Source of the DNA: Paracidovorax avenae
Lineage (GTDB): Bacteria; Pseudomonadota; Gammaproteobacteria; Burkholderiales; Burkholderiaceae_C
Length of the DNA: 64,000 bases
Assembly (NCBI RefSeq): GCF_040892545.1
Contig: NZ_CP156079.1
Coordinates: 1,647,501 to 1,711,500, forward strand
Direction of reading: 5' to 3'
Shown here: positions 1-11,423 of the stretch, piece by piece
Layout: the number at the start of each line of letters is the position of its first letter
How positions within the stretch are numbered: the first letter of the stretch is position 1
The notes under the pieces: generated by a model
What the model was told of the DNA's origin: nothing
What the model saw: only the letters and a program-made list of their open reading frames with translations
The model's database searches: none
Translations under genes and position numbers: made by a program

Positions 1-25
1 GGAAGAAGTCGGTGCTAACCGACAT

Positions 26-102
26 GGGTCTGTAGCTCAGCTGGTTAGAGCACCGTCTTGATAAGGCGGGGGTCGTTGGTTCGAGCCCAACTAGACCCAC
101 CA
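26..102 (+). tRNA. tRNA-Ile (GAT)
   Basis: This is a 77-nt cloverleaf with anticodon GAT at 60-62 and an encoded CCA end. It lies in the 16S-23S spacer of an rRNA operon whose 16S gene is outside the window, the usual position for this tRNA in proteobacterial operons. Confidence 0.97.
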
Positions 103-133
103 AATCTTCCGAACATAAGATGCGAGGATCAGT

Positions 134-209
134 GGGGGATTAGCTCAGCTGGGAGAGCACCTGCTTTGCAAGCAGGGGGTCGTCGGTTCGATCCCGTCAT
201 CCTCCACCA
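134..209 (+). tRNA. tRNA-Ala (TGC)
   Basis: This is a 76-nt cloverleaf with anticodon TGC at 167-169 and an encoded CCA. It sits 31 bases after tRNA-Ile, forming the classic Ile-Ala spacer pair of a single rRNA transcript. Confidence 0.97.
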
Positions 210-570
210 ACCAATACGCCCTGCGGTAGGGTGAAGAAACTAACACCAAAGCGGCTTCGCGAGAGGCCTCTTTGTTGTTGGTCCGGTATAGACCGGGTCA
301 ATCGGCTGTTCTTTAAAAATTCATAGAGTCGAATCAGTGTTGCCGGCGGAAAGCAGGAAACTGCACCGTGCCGCCGGTGACAAAAATTTGATTGCGTCAA
401 AACGAATGTTCAATTGAGCGAAAGCTTGTTGAAATTCAGTAATGACGAATTGTTCTCTAGGTAGCAATACCGAAGAAGAATTCACATTACGGCATAACGC
501 GCGAGGTGAAAGACCTCGCAAGTCCTTGAAAGAAAGCGGAGATGTCTCGCAAGAGATGTCAAAGTTATAG
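210..570 (+). other. rRNA operon spacer between tRNA-Ala and 23S
   Basis: This 361-base spacer holds no gene. It contains a boxA-like antitermination sequence (307-320) and the left arm of the pre-23S processing stem (557-576). Short reading frames here are not coding. Confidence 0.85.
307..320 (+). promoter_or_regulatory. boxA-like antitermination site
   Basis: The sequence TGTTCTTTAAAAAT resembles the bacterial rRNA boxA, which recruits NusB/NusE to prevent Rho termination. It lies in the transcribed spacer ahead of 23S, as boxA elements often do. It was identified by similarity only. Confidence 0.55.

Positions 571-576
<6 letters not shown>
557..576 (+). other. pre-23S processing stem, 5' arm
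   Basis: These 20 bases are the perfect reverse complement of 3441-3460, so the two ends of 23S pair in the precursor. Such stems are RNase III targets. The arm covers the first six bases of the mature 23S as set here. Confidence 0.8.
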
Positions 577-3440
<2,864 letters not shown>

Positions 3441-3447
<7 letters not shown>

Positions 3448-3460
3448 TATAACTTTGACA
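3441..3460 (+). other. pre-23S processing stem, 3' arm
   Basis: This is the partner of 557-576, complementary over 20 of 20 bases. It spans the 3' end of 23S and the start of the 23S-5S spacer. Confidence 0.8.
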
Positions 3461-3560
3461 ACACCGTCAAGGTTGTTATGCCAAGTGACGCAATCAAACA
3501 CAAACTGATTCACTCTATGAATTCGCCGTCATGCCACAAAGGCACGACAGCAACCCTTTA

Positions 3561-3676
3561 TGCCTGATGACCATAGCAAGTTGGTCCCACTCCTTCCCAT
3601 CCCGAACAGGACAGTGAAACGACTTTGCGCCGATGATAGTGCGGGTTCCCGTGTGAAAGTAGGTCATCGTCAGGCT
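3561..3676 (+). rRNA. rrf: 5S ribosomal RNA
   Basis: This is a 5S rRNA of about 116 nt. The terminal helix pairs TGCCTGATGACC with GGTCATCGTCAGGC, and the conserved 'cccatcccgaac' loop is present. It is 113 bases after 23S and just before the operon terminator. Confidence 0.95.
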
Positions 3677-3690
3677 CCTACAGCCCAAAC

Positions 3691-3730
3691 CGCCCTCAGA
3701 TCCACTCAGATCTGAGGGCGTTTTGCTTTT
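3691..3730 (+). terminator. rRNA operon intrinsic terminator
   Basis: A perfect 12-bp stem (3691-3702 with 3709-3720) with a 6-base loop is followed by a T-rich run (TTTTGCTTTT). It lies 14 bases after 5S and ends the rRNA transcript. Confidence 0.93.
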
Positions 3731-3742
3731 TGGAGATCGCGA

Positions 3743-4489
3743 TTGCAGTTGCAAGAAATCCTGTATTCCCAAGGGTTTGGCACCAGAAGGGTGTGCGCAG
3801 GCCTGATTCAGCACGGCCATGTGCAACTGCGCGAGAAAAGCGATACCGGCGATGCATGGGTTTGCACCGATGCCAGTCTGGAAATAGATCCCGAGGGTCT
3901 GATATTCCACGTCCAGGGCAAGGTGTGGCAATGGCACGAGCGTGCCTACGTCATGATGAACAAACCTCCGGCCGTAGAGTGCTCACAAAAGCCATCCACC
4001 TATCCCAGTGTCTATACCCTGTTGCCCGATCCTCTGCGACAGCGGCCGGGGCCGGGAAAGATCCTCGGGGTGCAGACCATCGGCAGACTGGATCAGGATA
4101 CGACGGGACTGTTGCTGCTGAGCGATGACGGCGGTTTCATCCACCGCGTGAGCTCCCCGAAGAAACAAATACAAAAGACCTACAGAGTGCATGCCAAGTA
4201 TGATCTTTCTCAACAGCAGAAGGATCAGCTACTGCAGGGCGTCGTCTTGAACGATGATCCGAAGCCGGTGATCGCTGCGGACTGTGTGCTGCAACAAGGT
4301 TCGGTCTTCGACCTCACGGTCACTGAGGGCAAGTACCACCAGATCAAGCGGATGGTGGCTGCCGTGGGCAATCGTGTGGAGCAACTGCACCGCATCCGCA
4401 TCGGCGGCCTGCATCTTCCCGAAGATCTCCAGCCCGGGGATTGGCGGTGGCTTGGGCAAGAGGATGTTCGCAGGGTCTTCGAAGGTTGA
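3743..4489 (+). CDS. rsuA: RsuA/RluB-family pseudouridine synthase
   Basis: The 248-residue protein isomerises uridine to pseudouridine in rRNA. It has an S4-like RNA-binding region in the first 60 residues and then the RsuA catalytic domain, with the motif GRLDQDTTGLLLL carrying the catalytic Asp at about residue 117. A KTYRV segment and a C-terminal GKYHQIKRM motif are also typical. The 16S U516 enzyme RsuA is the likeliest member, but RluB or RluE type is not excluded. The start is TTG with GGAG 7 bases upstream; it begins 12 bases after the rRNA terminator. Confidence 0.82.
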   Translation: MQLQEILYSQGFGTRRVCAGLIQHGHVQLREKSDTGDAWVCTDASLEIDPEGLIFHVQGKVWQWHERAYVMMNKPPAVECSQKPSTYPSVYTLLPDPLRQRPGPGKILGVQTIGRLDQDTTGLLLLSDDGGFIHRVSSPKKQIQKTYRVHAKYDLSQQQKDQLLQGVVLNDDPKPVIAADCVLQQGSVFDLTVTEGKYHQIKRMVAAVGNRVEQLHRIRIGGLHLPEDLQPGDWRWLGQEDVRRVFEG

Positions 4490-4547
4490 GCTTCGGTGTG
4501 ATACCGGTTGCAGTGGAAATGGTAGTGGCGGTGCAAGCCGCTTGGAT

Positions 4548-5540
4548 ATGAATATGCGCAAGTGCCCTCGGTGGCTTTTTTCGATCGTGTGCTCCGGCCT
4601 CTTCTGGACCGGGGTCGCCATGGCCTCAACCACACCACCTCCGGTGTTCGTGCTGAACTCTCTCGACGCCGACGTCAGCATCATCGACCCAGCCACATGG
4701 CAGGAAGTGCGGAGGATTCCCACAGGCAAGGAGCCGCACCACATGTATCTCACGCCCGACGAGAAATCGCTCGTCGTGGCGAATGCGCTGGCCGACAGCC
4801 TGACCTTCATCGATCCGCGCACGGCGCAGGTCCAGCGAACGGTAAGAAACATCGTCGATCCGTACCACCTTCGTTTCACGCCCGACATGAAGTGGCTGAT
4901 CACGGCGGCGAACCGACTGAACCATGTGGATTTCTATCGCTGGGATGGCCATGACCTGACGCTGGTTCAGCGCGTGGCCACGGGGCGCACGCCAAGCCAT
5001 CTCTGGGTGGACAGTGGCAGCCGCGTGGTGTATTCGACCATGCAGGACAGCGACGAGCTGGTGGCCATCGACATTGCCACGCAGAAGATCCGCTGGCGCA
5101 CCAAGACGGGGCCCATGCCTGCGGACATCTACGGTTCCACGGACGACAAGTTCCTCTTCGTGGGGCTGACCGGCGGCGATGGCGTCGAGGTGTTCGATGT
5201 CTCGGGTGCGGAGCCCAGGCTGGTCCAGCGCATCAAGACCGGTAGCGGGGCGCATGCGTTCCGCGGGGCCGGCGACAAGCGCCACATCTTTGTCAGCAAT
5301 CGCGTGGCCAACACCATCAGCAAGATCGACATGACCACGCAGAAGGTGGTGGATGTGTATCCGGCCCCCGGCGGACCGGACTGCATGGATGTCTCCCCTG
5401 ATGGCCGGTGGATTTACGTCAGCGCCCGTTGGGCGAAGAAGATGCTGGTCATCGATACCGTGGAGCGCAAGGTGGTTCAGCGCATCAATGTGGGCAAGTC
5501 TCCGCACGGTGTGTGGACTCTGCAGCATGCGCCCCGGTAA
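4548..5540 (+). CDS. Secreted YVTN/NHL-type beta-propeller protein
   Basis: The protein has 330 residues. A signal peptide (MNMRKCPRWLF, then a hydrophobic core ending near AMA) leads into repeated blades of the type 'V.VIDPAT..V.RRIPTG..PH.M..TPDEKSLVVAN'. Such propellers are periplasmic or extracellular binding scaffolds, and some act with cofactors. No catalytic residue can be assigned. The start was set at the ATG before the signal peptide; a second ATG lies two codons later. The deacetylase gene follows within 8 bases, so the pair is probably co-transcribed and may act on the same target. Confidence 0.75.
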   Translation: MNMRKCPRWLFSIVCSGLFWTGVAMASTTPPPVFVLNSLDADVSIIDPATWQEVRRIPTGKEPHHMYLTPDEKSLVVANALADSLTFIDPRTAQVQRTVRNIVDPYHLRFTPDMKWLITAANRLNHVDFYRWDGHDLTLVQRVATGRTPSHLWVDSGSRVVYSTMQDSDELVAIDIATQKIRWRTKTGPMPADIYGSTDDKFLFVGLTGGDGVEVFDVSGAEPRLVQRIKTGSGAHAFRGAGDKRHIFVSNRVANTISKIDMTTQKVVDVYPAPGGPDCMDVSPDGRWIYVSARWAKKMLVIDTVERKVVQRINVGKSPHGVWTLQHAPR

Positions 5541-5547
5541 GGCCTGG

Positions 5548-6363
5548 ATGCCACGAGCGGGCCAGGTGTTGCGCGCGGGCTGCATCTGTACGGTGGCCGC
5601 GTCCCTGGCGCTGCCTGCCGGCGCTGCGCGCGCGGCATGCGACAAGCCTGTCTATCTGACCCTGGACACAGGCCACATGGGCGTCGCTCCCCTCATCGCC
5701 GATGTGTTGAAGCGCCAGCATGTGCTCGTGACTTTTTTCGCGGCGAACGAGAAGACGCAGGAAGGCGATGGCAGCCTGGGCAATTTCTGGGCGGGCTGGT
5801 GGAAGGCGCGCGCTGCCGAGGGCCACGCATTCGCATCCCATACCTACGACCACGTCTATTGGCGTGCGGATGCCGGTTCGGCGCAATCCCCGAGCTTCCG
5901 GGTGCGACCATCGGCCGGGCCGCAGGCGGGCAGGGAGTTCACTGTCACGGCGCAGCAGTACTGCGAGGAGATCGCAAGGTCGGAAGCCCGCCTGAAGGAG
6001 ATCACGGGACAGGCGCCTTTGCCGCTGTTCCGGGCACCCGGTGGCAAGACTTCCGCTCGCCTGCTGCAAGCCGCCAAGCGCTGCGGCTACGCCCATGTGG
6101 GATGGTCTCCCGCCGGCTTCCTGGGCGATGAGCTCCCGAGCGAGCGCTACAGCAACGCGGCGCTGCTCCAGCAGGCGCTGGAACATATCCGGCCGGGCGA
6201 CATTCTGCTGGCGCACCTGGGTATCTGGTCTCGCAAGGATCCGTGGGCGCCCGCGGTGCTCGAGCCCCTGATCGAAGGGCTCAAATCCCGCGGATTCTGC
6301 TTCCGCACGCTCCGGGAGCATCCGGAGTACCAGGGCTGGATTGCCGTTCATCCGGTGCGGTGA
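5548..6363 (+). CDS. Secreted polysaccharide deacetylase-like protein
   Basis: The protein has about 271 residues, with a signal peptide (basic start, then SLALPAGAARA) and a NodB-like domain. Motif 1 reads LTLDTG where active enzymes usually have TFDDG: the catalytic-base Asp is kept but the metal-binding second Asp is Thr. Motif 2 is intact as SHTYDH (HxxxH), and a FRAPGGK motif 3 and a LAHLG segment follow. It may be an active enzyme with altered metal binding or a binding protein. ATG 5548 has AAGG five bases upstream; ATG 5527, overlapping the propeller gene, is an alternative. Confidence 0.75.
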   Translation: MPRAGQVLRAGCICTVAASLALPAGAARAACDKPVYLTLDTGHMGVAPLIADVLKRQHVLVTFFAANEKTQEGDGSLGNFWAGWWKARAAEGHAFASHTYDHVYWRADAGSAQSPSFRVRPSAGPQAGREFTVTAQQYCEEIARSEARLKEITGQAPLPLFRAPGGKTSARLLQAAKRCGYAHVGWSPAGFLGDELPSERYSNAALLQQALEHIRPGDILLAHLGIWSRKDPWAPAVLEPLIEGLKSRGFCFRTLREHPEYQGWIAVHPVR

Positions 6364-6402
6364 CGGGAACCTGGGCGATCTCGGCGGATCGGAGCGAGGG
6401 CT

Positions 6403-7389
6403 ATGGACGGGCTCAGTCAAGTATTCGATATGGCGCAGCAATGGCTGTTCGAGACCATCGTGCAGCCGGCGATGTTTTCGTTCGGTTTGGCCAACCTGCT
6501 GGAGGACGGCTACGCGGCCACCGGCTGGTTGCTGGTGGGTATCCTGCAACTGGGCGTCATGCTGTGCCTCATCGCGCCGTTGCAGCGGTGGAGGCCCGTG
6601 GAGCCGGTGACTGACCGGGCGTCCATTCGCACCGATGTGCTCTATACGCTGATCCACCGGCTGGGACTCTTCCGGCTCGCGCTGTTTTTCAGCGTGGATC
6701 CGCTATGGGATTCGCTGTTCGGCACCCTTCGGGTCGAGGGCTTCAGCACGTTCCACCTGGATGAGGTCTGGCCGGGCGTCACCGACGTGCCCTGGGTCAG
6801 CCTGCTGATCTACCTCGTGGTGTTCGACTTCCTGAACTACTGGATCCATCGGGGGCAGCACCATTTCGAATGGTGGTGGAAGCTGCACGCGCTGCACCAC
6901 TCCCAGCGGCAGATGACCATGTGGAGCGACAACCGCAACCACCTGCTGGACGACGTTCTGACGGATGCGATCGTCGTGATCGTGGCGCAGTTGATCGGAG
7001 TGCCGCCGGGCCAGTTCGTCGCCATCGTGGCGGTGACCCAGCTGAGCGAGAACTTCCACCACGCCAACCTGCGGGTGTGGTTCGGGAAGTGGGGCGAACG
7101 CTTGTGGGTGAGCCCACGCTTCCATCGCTTGCACCATTCCATCGGCCTGGGTCACGAAGGGCCCGCCAGAAACGGGGAACGGACGCCGGCACTGGGGGGG
7201 CACAATTTCGGCGTGCTTCTGCCCTGGTGGGACATGCTGTTCGGAACCGCCAACTTCGAACTCCGGTACGACCCCACCGGTATCCGTGACCAGGTCGAGG
7301 CAGACTCGGAAGGCAGGGTGCGCGACTATGGCAGGGGCTTCTGGCGGCAGCAGTGGCGTGGATTGATGAGGCTGGCCGGCAAGGACTGA
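6403..7389 (+). CDS. Membrane sterol desaturase/fatty acid hydroxylase family protein
   Basis: This 328-residue integral membrane protein belongs to the di-iron hydroxylase superfamily. The histidine cluster is clear: HRGQHH near the middle, LHALHHS just after it, and a third HRLHHS further on, with hydrophobic helices before and between. Known members oxidise lipids or sterols; the substrate here is unknown. The start ATG has a GGAGCGAGG ribosome site. It lies 39 bases after the deacetylase gene. Confidence 0.85.
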   Translation: MDGLSQVFDMAQQWLFETIVQPAMFSFGLANLLEDGYAATGWLLVGILQLGVMLCLIAPLQRWRPVEPVTDRASIRTDVLYTLIHRLGLFRLALFFSVDPLWDSLFGTLRVEGFSTFHLDEVWPGVTDVPWVSLLIYLVVFDFLNYWIHRGQHHFEWWWKLHALHHSQRQMTMWSDNRNHLLDDVLTDAIVVIVAQLIGVPPGQFVAIVAVTQLSENFHHANLRVWFGKWGERLWVSPRFHRLHHSIGLGHEGPARNGERTPALGGHNFGVLLPWWDMLFGTANFELRYDPTGIRDQVEADSEGRVRDYGRGFWRQQWRGLMRLAGKD

Positions 7390-7411
7390 AGGGTTTCCAT
7401 CCTTCGGCGCT

Positions 7412-8308
7412 ATGCTTGCGTCCATGAGGCTGCTCATCGATTCGTTCTGGCGTGCCGTGGGCTACTGCCTGCATCCGCGGGTGGTCGCGCTCTCGTTGCT
7501 GCCGCTGCTGGTGATCGCTCTGCTGACTGGATTGTTCTGGTACCTCTGGTGGGACGGCGCGGTGGCTTCCGTCGGTTCCCTGCTTGCGGGTTCCGGGTGG
7601 CTGTCATTCCTCTGGGGGTGGCTGCAGGGATTCGGGGTGGAGGGGCCGGCGCTGCTGGCGCCCGTGCTGCTGGTGGTTTTGATCACCCCCGTCATCGTCG
7701 TGCTGTCGGTGCTCGCGGTGGCGATATTGATGGCGCCCGCGCTGGTGTCCCTGGTCGCGCGGCGCCGGTTCCCGTCGCTCGAGCGCCGGGGAAGCGGCTC
7801 TTTTCTGGCCAGCTTGGCCTGGTCACTGGGTTCGACCGTGGCAGCGCTGGTGGCGCTGGTCCTTTCCATTCCATTGTGGTTCATTCCGCCGCTGGTGCTG
7901 GTGTTGCCGCCGCTGATCTGGGGATGGCTGACCTACCGCGTGATGGCTTTCGATGCACTCGGCGAACATGCCGACAAGGCAGAGCGCGAGATGATCATGC
8001 GGCAGTACCGGATGCAGTTGCTCGGTATCGGCGTGGTCACGGGCTACCTGGGTGCCGCTCCCGGCATCGTCTGGGCCTCGGGCATCGTGTTCGCTGCAGC
8101 GTTCGTGGTGCTGATCCCCGTGGCCGTCTGGATCTACACACTGGTATTCGCCTTTTCTTCCCTGTGGTTCGCGCACTACTGCCTGGCAGCGCTGGAGCAG
8201 TTGCGGACCTCGGGCGCCAGTGGCCGGGCGGCGGCCGCGGCACCTGGTGCACCGGGCAGCTCGCCATCTCCTGTTCCTCCGACCTCCCTTCCTGGGCAAC
8301 AGCCATGA
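7412..8308 (+). CDS. EI24 domain-containing membrane protein
   Basis: This 298-residue protein has several long hydrophobic segments, for example ALSLLPLLVIALLTGLFWYL near the start and VALVLSIPLWFIPPLVLVLPPL in the middle. It ends in a Pro/Ser/Ala-rich tail. The layout fits the EI24 family, which includes the sulfate permease CysZ; no transport role can be read from the sequence. The stop overlaps the next start (ATGA), showing translational coupling. A start at the fifth codon (MRLLIDSFW) is possible. Confidence 0.7.
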   Translation: MLASMRLLIDSFWRAVGYCLHPRVVALSLLPLLVIALLTGLFWYLWWDGAVASVGSLLAGSGWLSFLWGWLQGFGVEGPALLAPVLLVVLITPVIVVLSVLAVAILMAPALVSLVARRRFPSLERRGSGSFLASLAWSLGSTVAALVALVLSIPLWFIPPLVLVLPPLIWGWLTYRVMAFDALGEHADKAEREMIMRQYRMQLLGIGVVTGYLGAAPGIVWASGIVFAAAFVVLIPVAVWIYTLVFAFSSLWFAHYCLAALEQLRTSGASGRAAAAAPGAPGSSPSPVPPTSLPGQQP

Positions 8309-9132
8309 CCATGGTTCCATCGTTCGGTCTCATCATCGTCGGCGACGAGATCCTTTCCGGAAAGCGCGCCGACAAGCATCTGGCGAAAGCCATCGAGTTG
8401 CTCGGTGCCCGCGGCATTCCTCTGGCCTATGCGGACTATGTCGGAGACGACCCTGCGCGTATCACTGCCACCCTGCGAAGGGCGTTCGGGTCGGGCGATG
8501 TCGTTTTCTCCTGCGGCGGCATCGGTGCCACGCCCGACGACCACACTCGCCAGTGCGCCGCCAGCGCGCTCGGCACGGAGCTGGAGTTGCATCCCGAGGC
8601 TGCGGAGCTGATCCGCGAGAGGATGCGGGATGTCGCCCAGGAGCAGGGCGTGCCTTACGAGCCGGAACGCGCAGACAACGTGCATCGGCTGAATATGGGG
8701 GTGTTCCCCCGGGGCGCACGGATCATTCCCAACCCTTACAACAAGATTCCCGGCTTCTCGTGCGATGGCCAGGGCGGTGGTACCGTGCATTTCTTTCCAG
8801 GCTTTCCGGTGATGGCCTGGCCGATGATGGAGTGGGTGCTCGACGAGCACTGCCGGCAGTGGTTCAATCGCCGGCCGCAGACCGAACGGTCGGTGGTGGT
8901 GTACGGTGCCATGGAGGCCGCGCTCACGCCGCTCATGGAGAAAGTAGAGACAGGGCATGCCGGCGTGAAAGTGTTCAGCCTGCCCAGCGTGGACCATCCG
9001 GTCCATGGCCGTCATATCGAGCTGGGTGTCAAGGGCGACTCGGCCCTGGTTCCGCCGGCGTGGAGTGAATTGCTCCAGGGGCTGCACGATTTTGGTGCGC
9101 GCCTTGGCCCCGAATTGGTGCGAAGCACCTGA
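8305..9132 (+). CDS. CinA-type molybdopterin-binding (MoCF) domain protein
   Basis: This 275-residue protein opens with SFGLIIVGDEILSGKRADKH, the hallmark of the MoaB/MogA-like domain at the N-terminus of CinA. A CGGIGATPDDHT nucleotide or pterin loop is also present. The C-terminal CinA deamidase domain is absent, so the name competence-damage protein would be misleading. The function of these stand-alone forms is not established. It overlaps the upstream gene by 4 bases. The last 50 bases of the gene hold an NtrC-type site serving glnA. Confidence 0.8.
   Translation: MTMVPSFGLIIVGDEILSGKRADKHLAKAIELLGARGIPLAYADYVGDDPARITATLRRAFGSGDVVFSCGGIGATPDDHTRQCAASALGTELELHPEAAELIRERMRDVAQEQGVPYEPERADNVHRLNMGVFPRGARIIPNPYNKIPGFSCDGQGGGTVHFFPGFPVMAWPMMEWVLDEHCRQWFNRRPQTERSVVVYGAMEAALTPLMEKVETGHAGVKVFSLPSVDHPVHGRHIELGVKGDSALVPPAWSELLQGLHDFGARLGPELVRST
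9084..9098. promoter_or_regulatory. NtrC-type enhancer site upstream of glnA
   Basis: The sequence GCAC-N7-GTGC, within TGCACGATTTTGGTGCG, matches the core NtrC dyad exactly. Its centre is about 135 bases before the sigma-54 promoter, a normal enhancer distance. It lies inside the 3' end of the preceding gene. Confidence 0.65.
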
Positions 9133-9155
9133 CGCGGGGTCCTGGAGAGAGTGGG

Positions 9156-9170
9156 GCCCGTTTCTGGTGC
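9156..9170. promoter_or_regulatory. Weak NtrC-like site
   Basis: GCCC-N7-GTGC has one mismatch to the NtrC dyad and lies about 70 bases before the -24 element. E. coli glnA also has weaker sites between its strong sites and the promoter. It is plausible but unproven. Confidence 0.35.
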
Positions 9171-9205
9171 ATGCCGGACAACGGGCTGTTGCGGAAGACG
9201 TGCAT

Positions 9206-9220
9206 GCTCCGCGTTAGTGC
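9206..9220. promoter_or_regulatory. Weak NtrC-like site next to the promoter
   Basis: GCTC-N7-GTGC has one mismatch to the dyad and ends 5 bases before the -24 box. If bound it would act as a governor rather than an enhancer. It could also be chance. Confidence 0.25.
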
Positions 9221-9224
9221 ATGC

Positions 9225-9240
9225 TGGCACGTTATCTGCT
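9225..9240 (+). promoter_or_regulatory. Sigma-54 (RpoN) promoter of glnA
   Basis: TGGCACGTTATCTGCT matches the consensus TGGCACGNNNNTTGCW at all but one fixed base. The GG and GC are 10 bases apart as required. Transcription should start near 9251, leaving a leader of about 40 bases before the glnA ATG. Confidence 0.82.
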
Positions 9241-9289
9241 TTTTGTAGGCCGTGTTTTTTTCAACAAACGCTAAATCCTGGAGATCCTG

Positions 9290-10705
9290 ATGGCAAAGAC
9301 CGTTGCAGACGTGATGAAGATGGTGAAGGAGAACGAAGTCAAGTTTGTGGACTTCCGCTTCACCGACACCCGCGGCAAGGAGCAGCACGTCACCGTGCCC
9401 GTGTCCGCCTTCGACGAGGACAAGTTCTCGTCGGGCCACGCTTTCGACGGTTCTTCGGTGGCAGGCTGGAAGGGCATCGAGGCTTCGGACATGCAACTCA
9501 TGCCCGACCCCAATACCGCCAACATCGATCCCTTCTTCGAGGAAACCACGCTGTTCCTGCAGTGCGACGTGATCGAGCCGGGCGACGGCAAGGCCTATGA
9601 CCGCGATCCCCGCTCCATCGCCAAGCGTGCCGAAGCCTACCTGAAGGCCTCCGGCCTGGGCGATACCGCCTATTTCGGACCGGAGCCCGAATTCTTCATC
9701 TTCGACGGCGTGCGCTGGAGCAACGAGCCCGGCCGCGTGATGTTCGAGATCGAGGAATACGAAGCCCCCTGGAATTCCGGCGCCAAGCTGGAAGGCGGCA
9801 ACCGGGGGCACCGTCCCACCGTCAAGGGTGGCTACTTCCCCGTGCCTCCCGTGGACAGCACGCAGGACATGCGCGCTGAAATGTCCCTGATCCTGGAATC
9901 GCTGGGCATTCCGGTCGAGGTGTTCCACCATGAAGTGGCTGGCGCCGGCCAGAACGAAATCGGTACCAAGTTCAGCACGCTGGTCGAGCGCGCCGACTGG
10001 ACCCAGGTGCTCAAGTACGTGGTGTGGAACGTGGCCAATGCCTACGGCAAGACCGCTACCTTCATGCCCAAGCCCTACGCCGGCGACAACGGCTCCGGCA
10101 TGCACGTGCACCAGTCCATCTGGAAGGATGGCAAGAACCTGTTCGCTGGCGACGGCTACGCCGGCCTGTCCGATTTCGCGCTGTACTACATCGGCGGCGT
10201 GATCAAGCACGCACGTGCCCTGAACGCCATCACGAACCCTGGCACCAACAGCTACAAGCGCCTGGTGCCTGGATTCGAGGCTCCGGTGAAGCTGGCCTAC
10301 TCCGCCCGCAACCGCTCGGCATCGATCCGCATTCCGTACGTGGCCAACCCGAAGGGCCGCCGCATCGAGGCACGCTTCCCCGATCCTTCCGCCAACCCGT
10401 ACCTGTGCTTCTCGGCCCTGATGATGGCCGGCCTGGACGGCGTGGAGAACAAGATCCATCCGGGCGAAGCCGCCACGAAGGACCTCTACCACCTGCCCCC
10501 GGAAGAGGACAAGCTGGTGCCGACGGTGTGCCACAGCCTCGACCAGGCCCTGGAGTACCTCGACAAGGACCGCGCATTCCTGACCAAGGGCGGTGTGTTC
10601 ACGGACTCGATGCTGGACGCCTACATCGAGCTCAAGATGCAGGAAGTCACGCGTTTCCGCATGGCTCCCCACCCTGTGGAATACGACATGTACTATTCGC
10701 TGTGA
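9290..10705 (+). CDS. glnA: Glutamine synthetase type I
   Basis: The 471-residue enzyme forms glutamine from glutamate, ammonia and ATP as a cytoplasmic dodecamer. It carries the beta-grasp [15 protein letters not shown] region, DGSS, the catalytic motif [10 protein letters not shown], the ammonia-site loop with MHVHQS, and NRSASIRIP. The adenylylation site is kept (LYHLPPEE, Tyr at about residue 400), so GlnE control is expected. The start has a GGAGA ribosome site. A sigma-54 promoter with NtrC-type sites precedes it and a terminator follows. Confidence 0.97.
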   Translation: MAKTVADVMKMVKENEVKFVDFRFTDTRGKEQHVTVPVSAFDEDKFSSGHAFDGSSVAGWKGIEASDMQLMPDPNTANIDPFFEETTLFLQCDVIEPGDGKAYDRDPRSIAKRAEAYLKASGLGDTAYFGPEPEFFIFDGVRWSNEPGRVMFEIEEYEAPWNSGAKLEGGNRGHRPTVKGGYFPVPPVDSTQDMRAEMSLILESLGIPVEVFHHEVAGAGQNEIGTKFSTLVERADWTQVLKYVVWNVANAYGKTATFMPKPYAGDNGSGMHVHQSIWKDGKNLFAGDGYAGLSDFALYYIGGVIKHARALNAITNPGTNSYKRLVPGFEAPVKLAYSARNRSASIRIPYVANPKGRRIEARFPDPSANPYLCFSALMMAGLDGVENKIHPGEAATKDLYHLPPEEDKLVPTVCHSLDQALEYLDKDRAFLTKGGVFTDSMLDAYIELKMQEVTRFRMAPHPVEYDMYYSL

Positions 10706-10748
10706 TCGTGTGGCCTCCGGCGGTGCCGGAAGCTTCGATCCAGGAACG

Positions 10749-10773
10749 AAAGGCGGCTTCGGCCGCCTTTTTT
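10749..10773 (+). terminator. Intrinsic terminator after glnA
   Basis: An 8-bp GC-rich stem with a TTCG loop (10750-10757 with 10762-10769) is followed by a T run. It separates glnA from the ntrBC transcript. Confidence 0.88.
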
Positions 10774-10908
10774 CATGGCCGTGGCGATCGCCTGCCAGGG
10801 CCGCGCAAGACCCTGCGCCGCAGGGCTCATGCATGGCGGCACCGGGGCGATTGGGGGATACTTCCGGTCAGCTTCCGCGTGCCGCTCGCACGCATCGCGA
10901 GGACTTGA

Positions 10909-11421
10909 ATGAAAAAAATTGTCTCTGCGCTCATGGCCCTGGCGGCCCTGGCACCGGCCGCCTGGTCGCAGGACCGCATCTACCGCTGCGGCAACGAATA
11001 CACCAACAACGTGAGCCAGGCCCGGGAAAAGGGCTGCAAGCTCGTGGAGGGCGGCAATGTGACCGTGGTGCAGGGATCCCGGCCTTCGGGAGGCGGGGCT
11101 GCGCATTCCTCTGCACCGGCAGGCGCCGCCGCCGCATCGCCTTCCAATGCCCCGCGCGTGGATGCCAATGACCAGCGTGCCCGCGACTCCGACGCCCGGG
11201 CGATCCTGGAGTCGGAGTTGCGCAAGGCAGAGGCCCGGCTGGCGGATCTGTCCCGCGAGTACAACAACGGCGAGCCCCAGCGTACTGCACTGGAACTGCG
11301 CAATCCGCAGGTCTATATCGAGCGGACCGCCGAGCTCAAGGCCGCCGTGTCCCGTGCGGAAAGCGACGTGGCCGGCATCAAGCGCGAACTGGCACGCCTG
11401 CCGGCGCCAGCGGGCCGCTGA
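10909..11421 (+). CDS. Small exported DUF4124-like protein before ntrB
   Basis: The protein has 170 residues. The signal peptide (MKKIVSALMALAALAPAAWSQ) is followed by DRIYRCGNEYTNN, a short two-Cys region like DUF4124 domains. Then come a Gly/Ala/Ser linker and a charged helical C-terminus that could form a coiled coil (about residues 95-165). Its function is unknown. It sits 2 bases before the ntrB start, so it is probably part of the ntrBC transcript, though nothing in it suggests nitrogen sensing. Confidence 0.7.
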   Translation: MKKIVSALMALAALAPAAWSQDRIYRCGNEYTNNVSQAREKGCKLVEGGNVTVVQGSRPSGGGAAHSSAPAGAAAASPSNAPRVDANDQRARDSDARAILESELRKAEARLADLSREYNNGEPQRTALELRNPQVYIERTAELKAAVSRAESDVAGIKRELARLPAPAGR

Positions 11422-11423
11422 GC

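Noticed and set aside
9112..9132. Palindrome GGTGC-GAA-GCACC at the end of the MoCF gene as an NtrC site
   Set aside because: Its arms are in the opposite order to the NtrC dyad and the spacing is 3, not 7.
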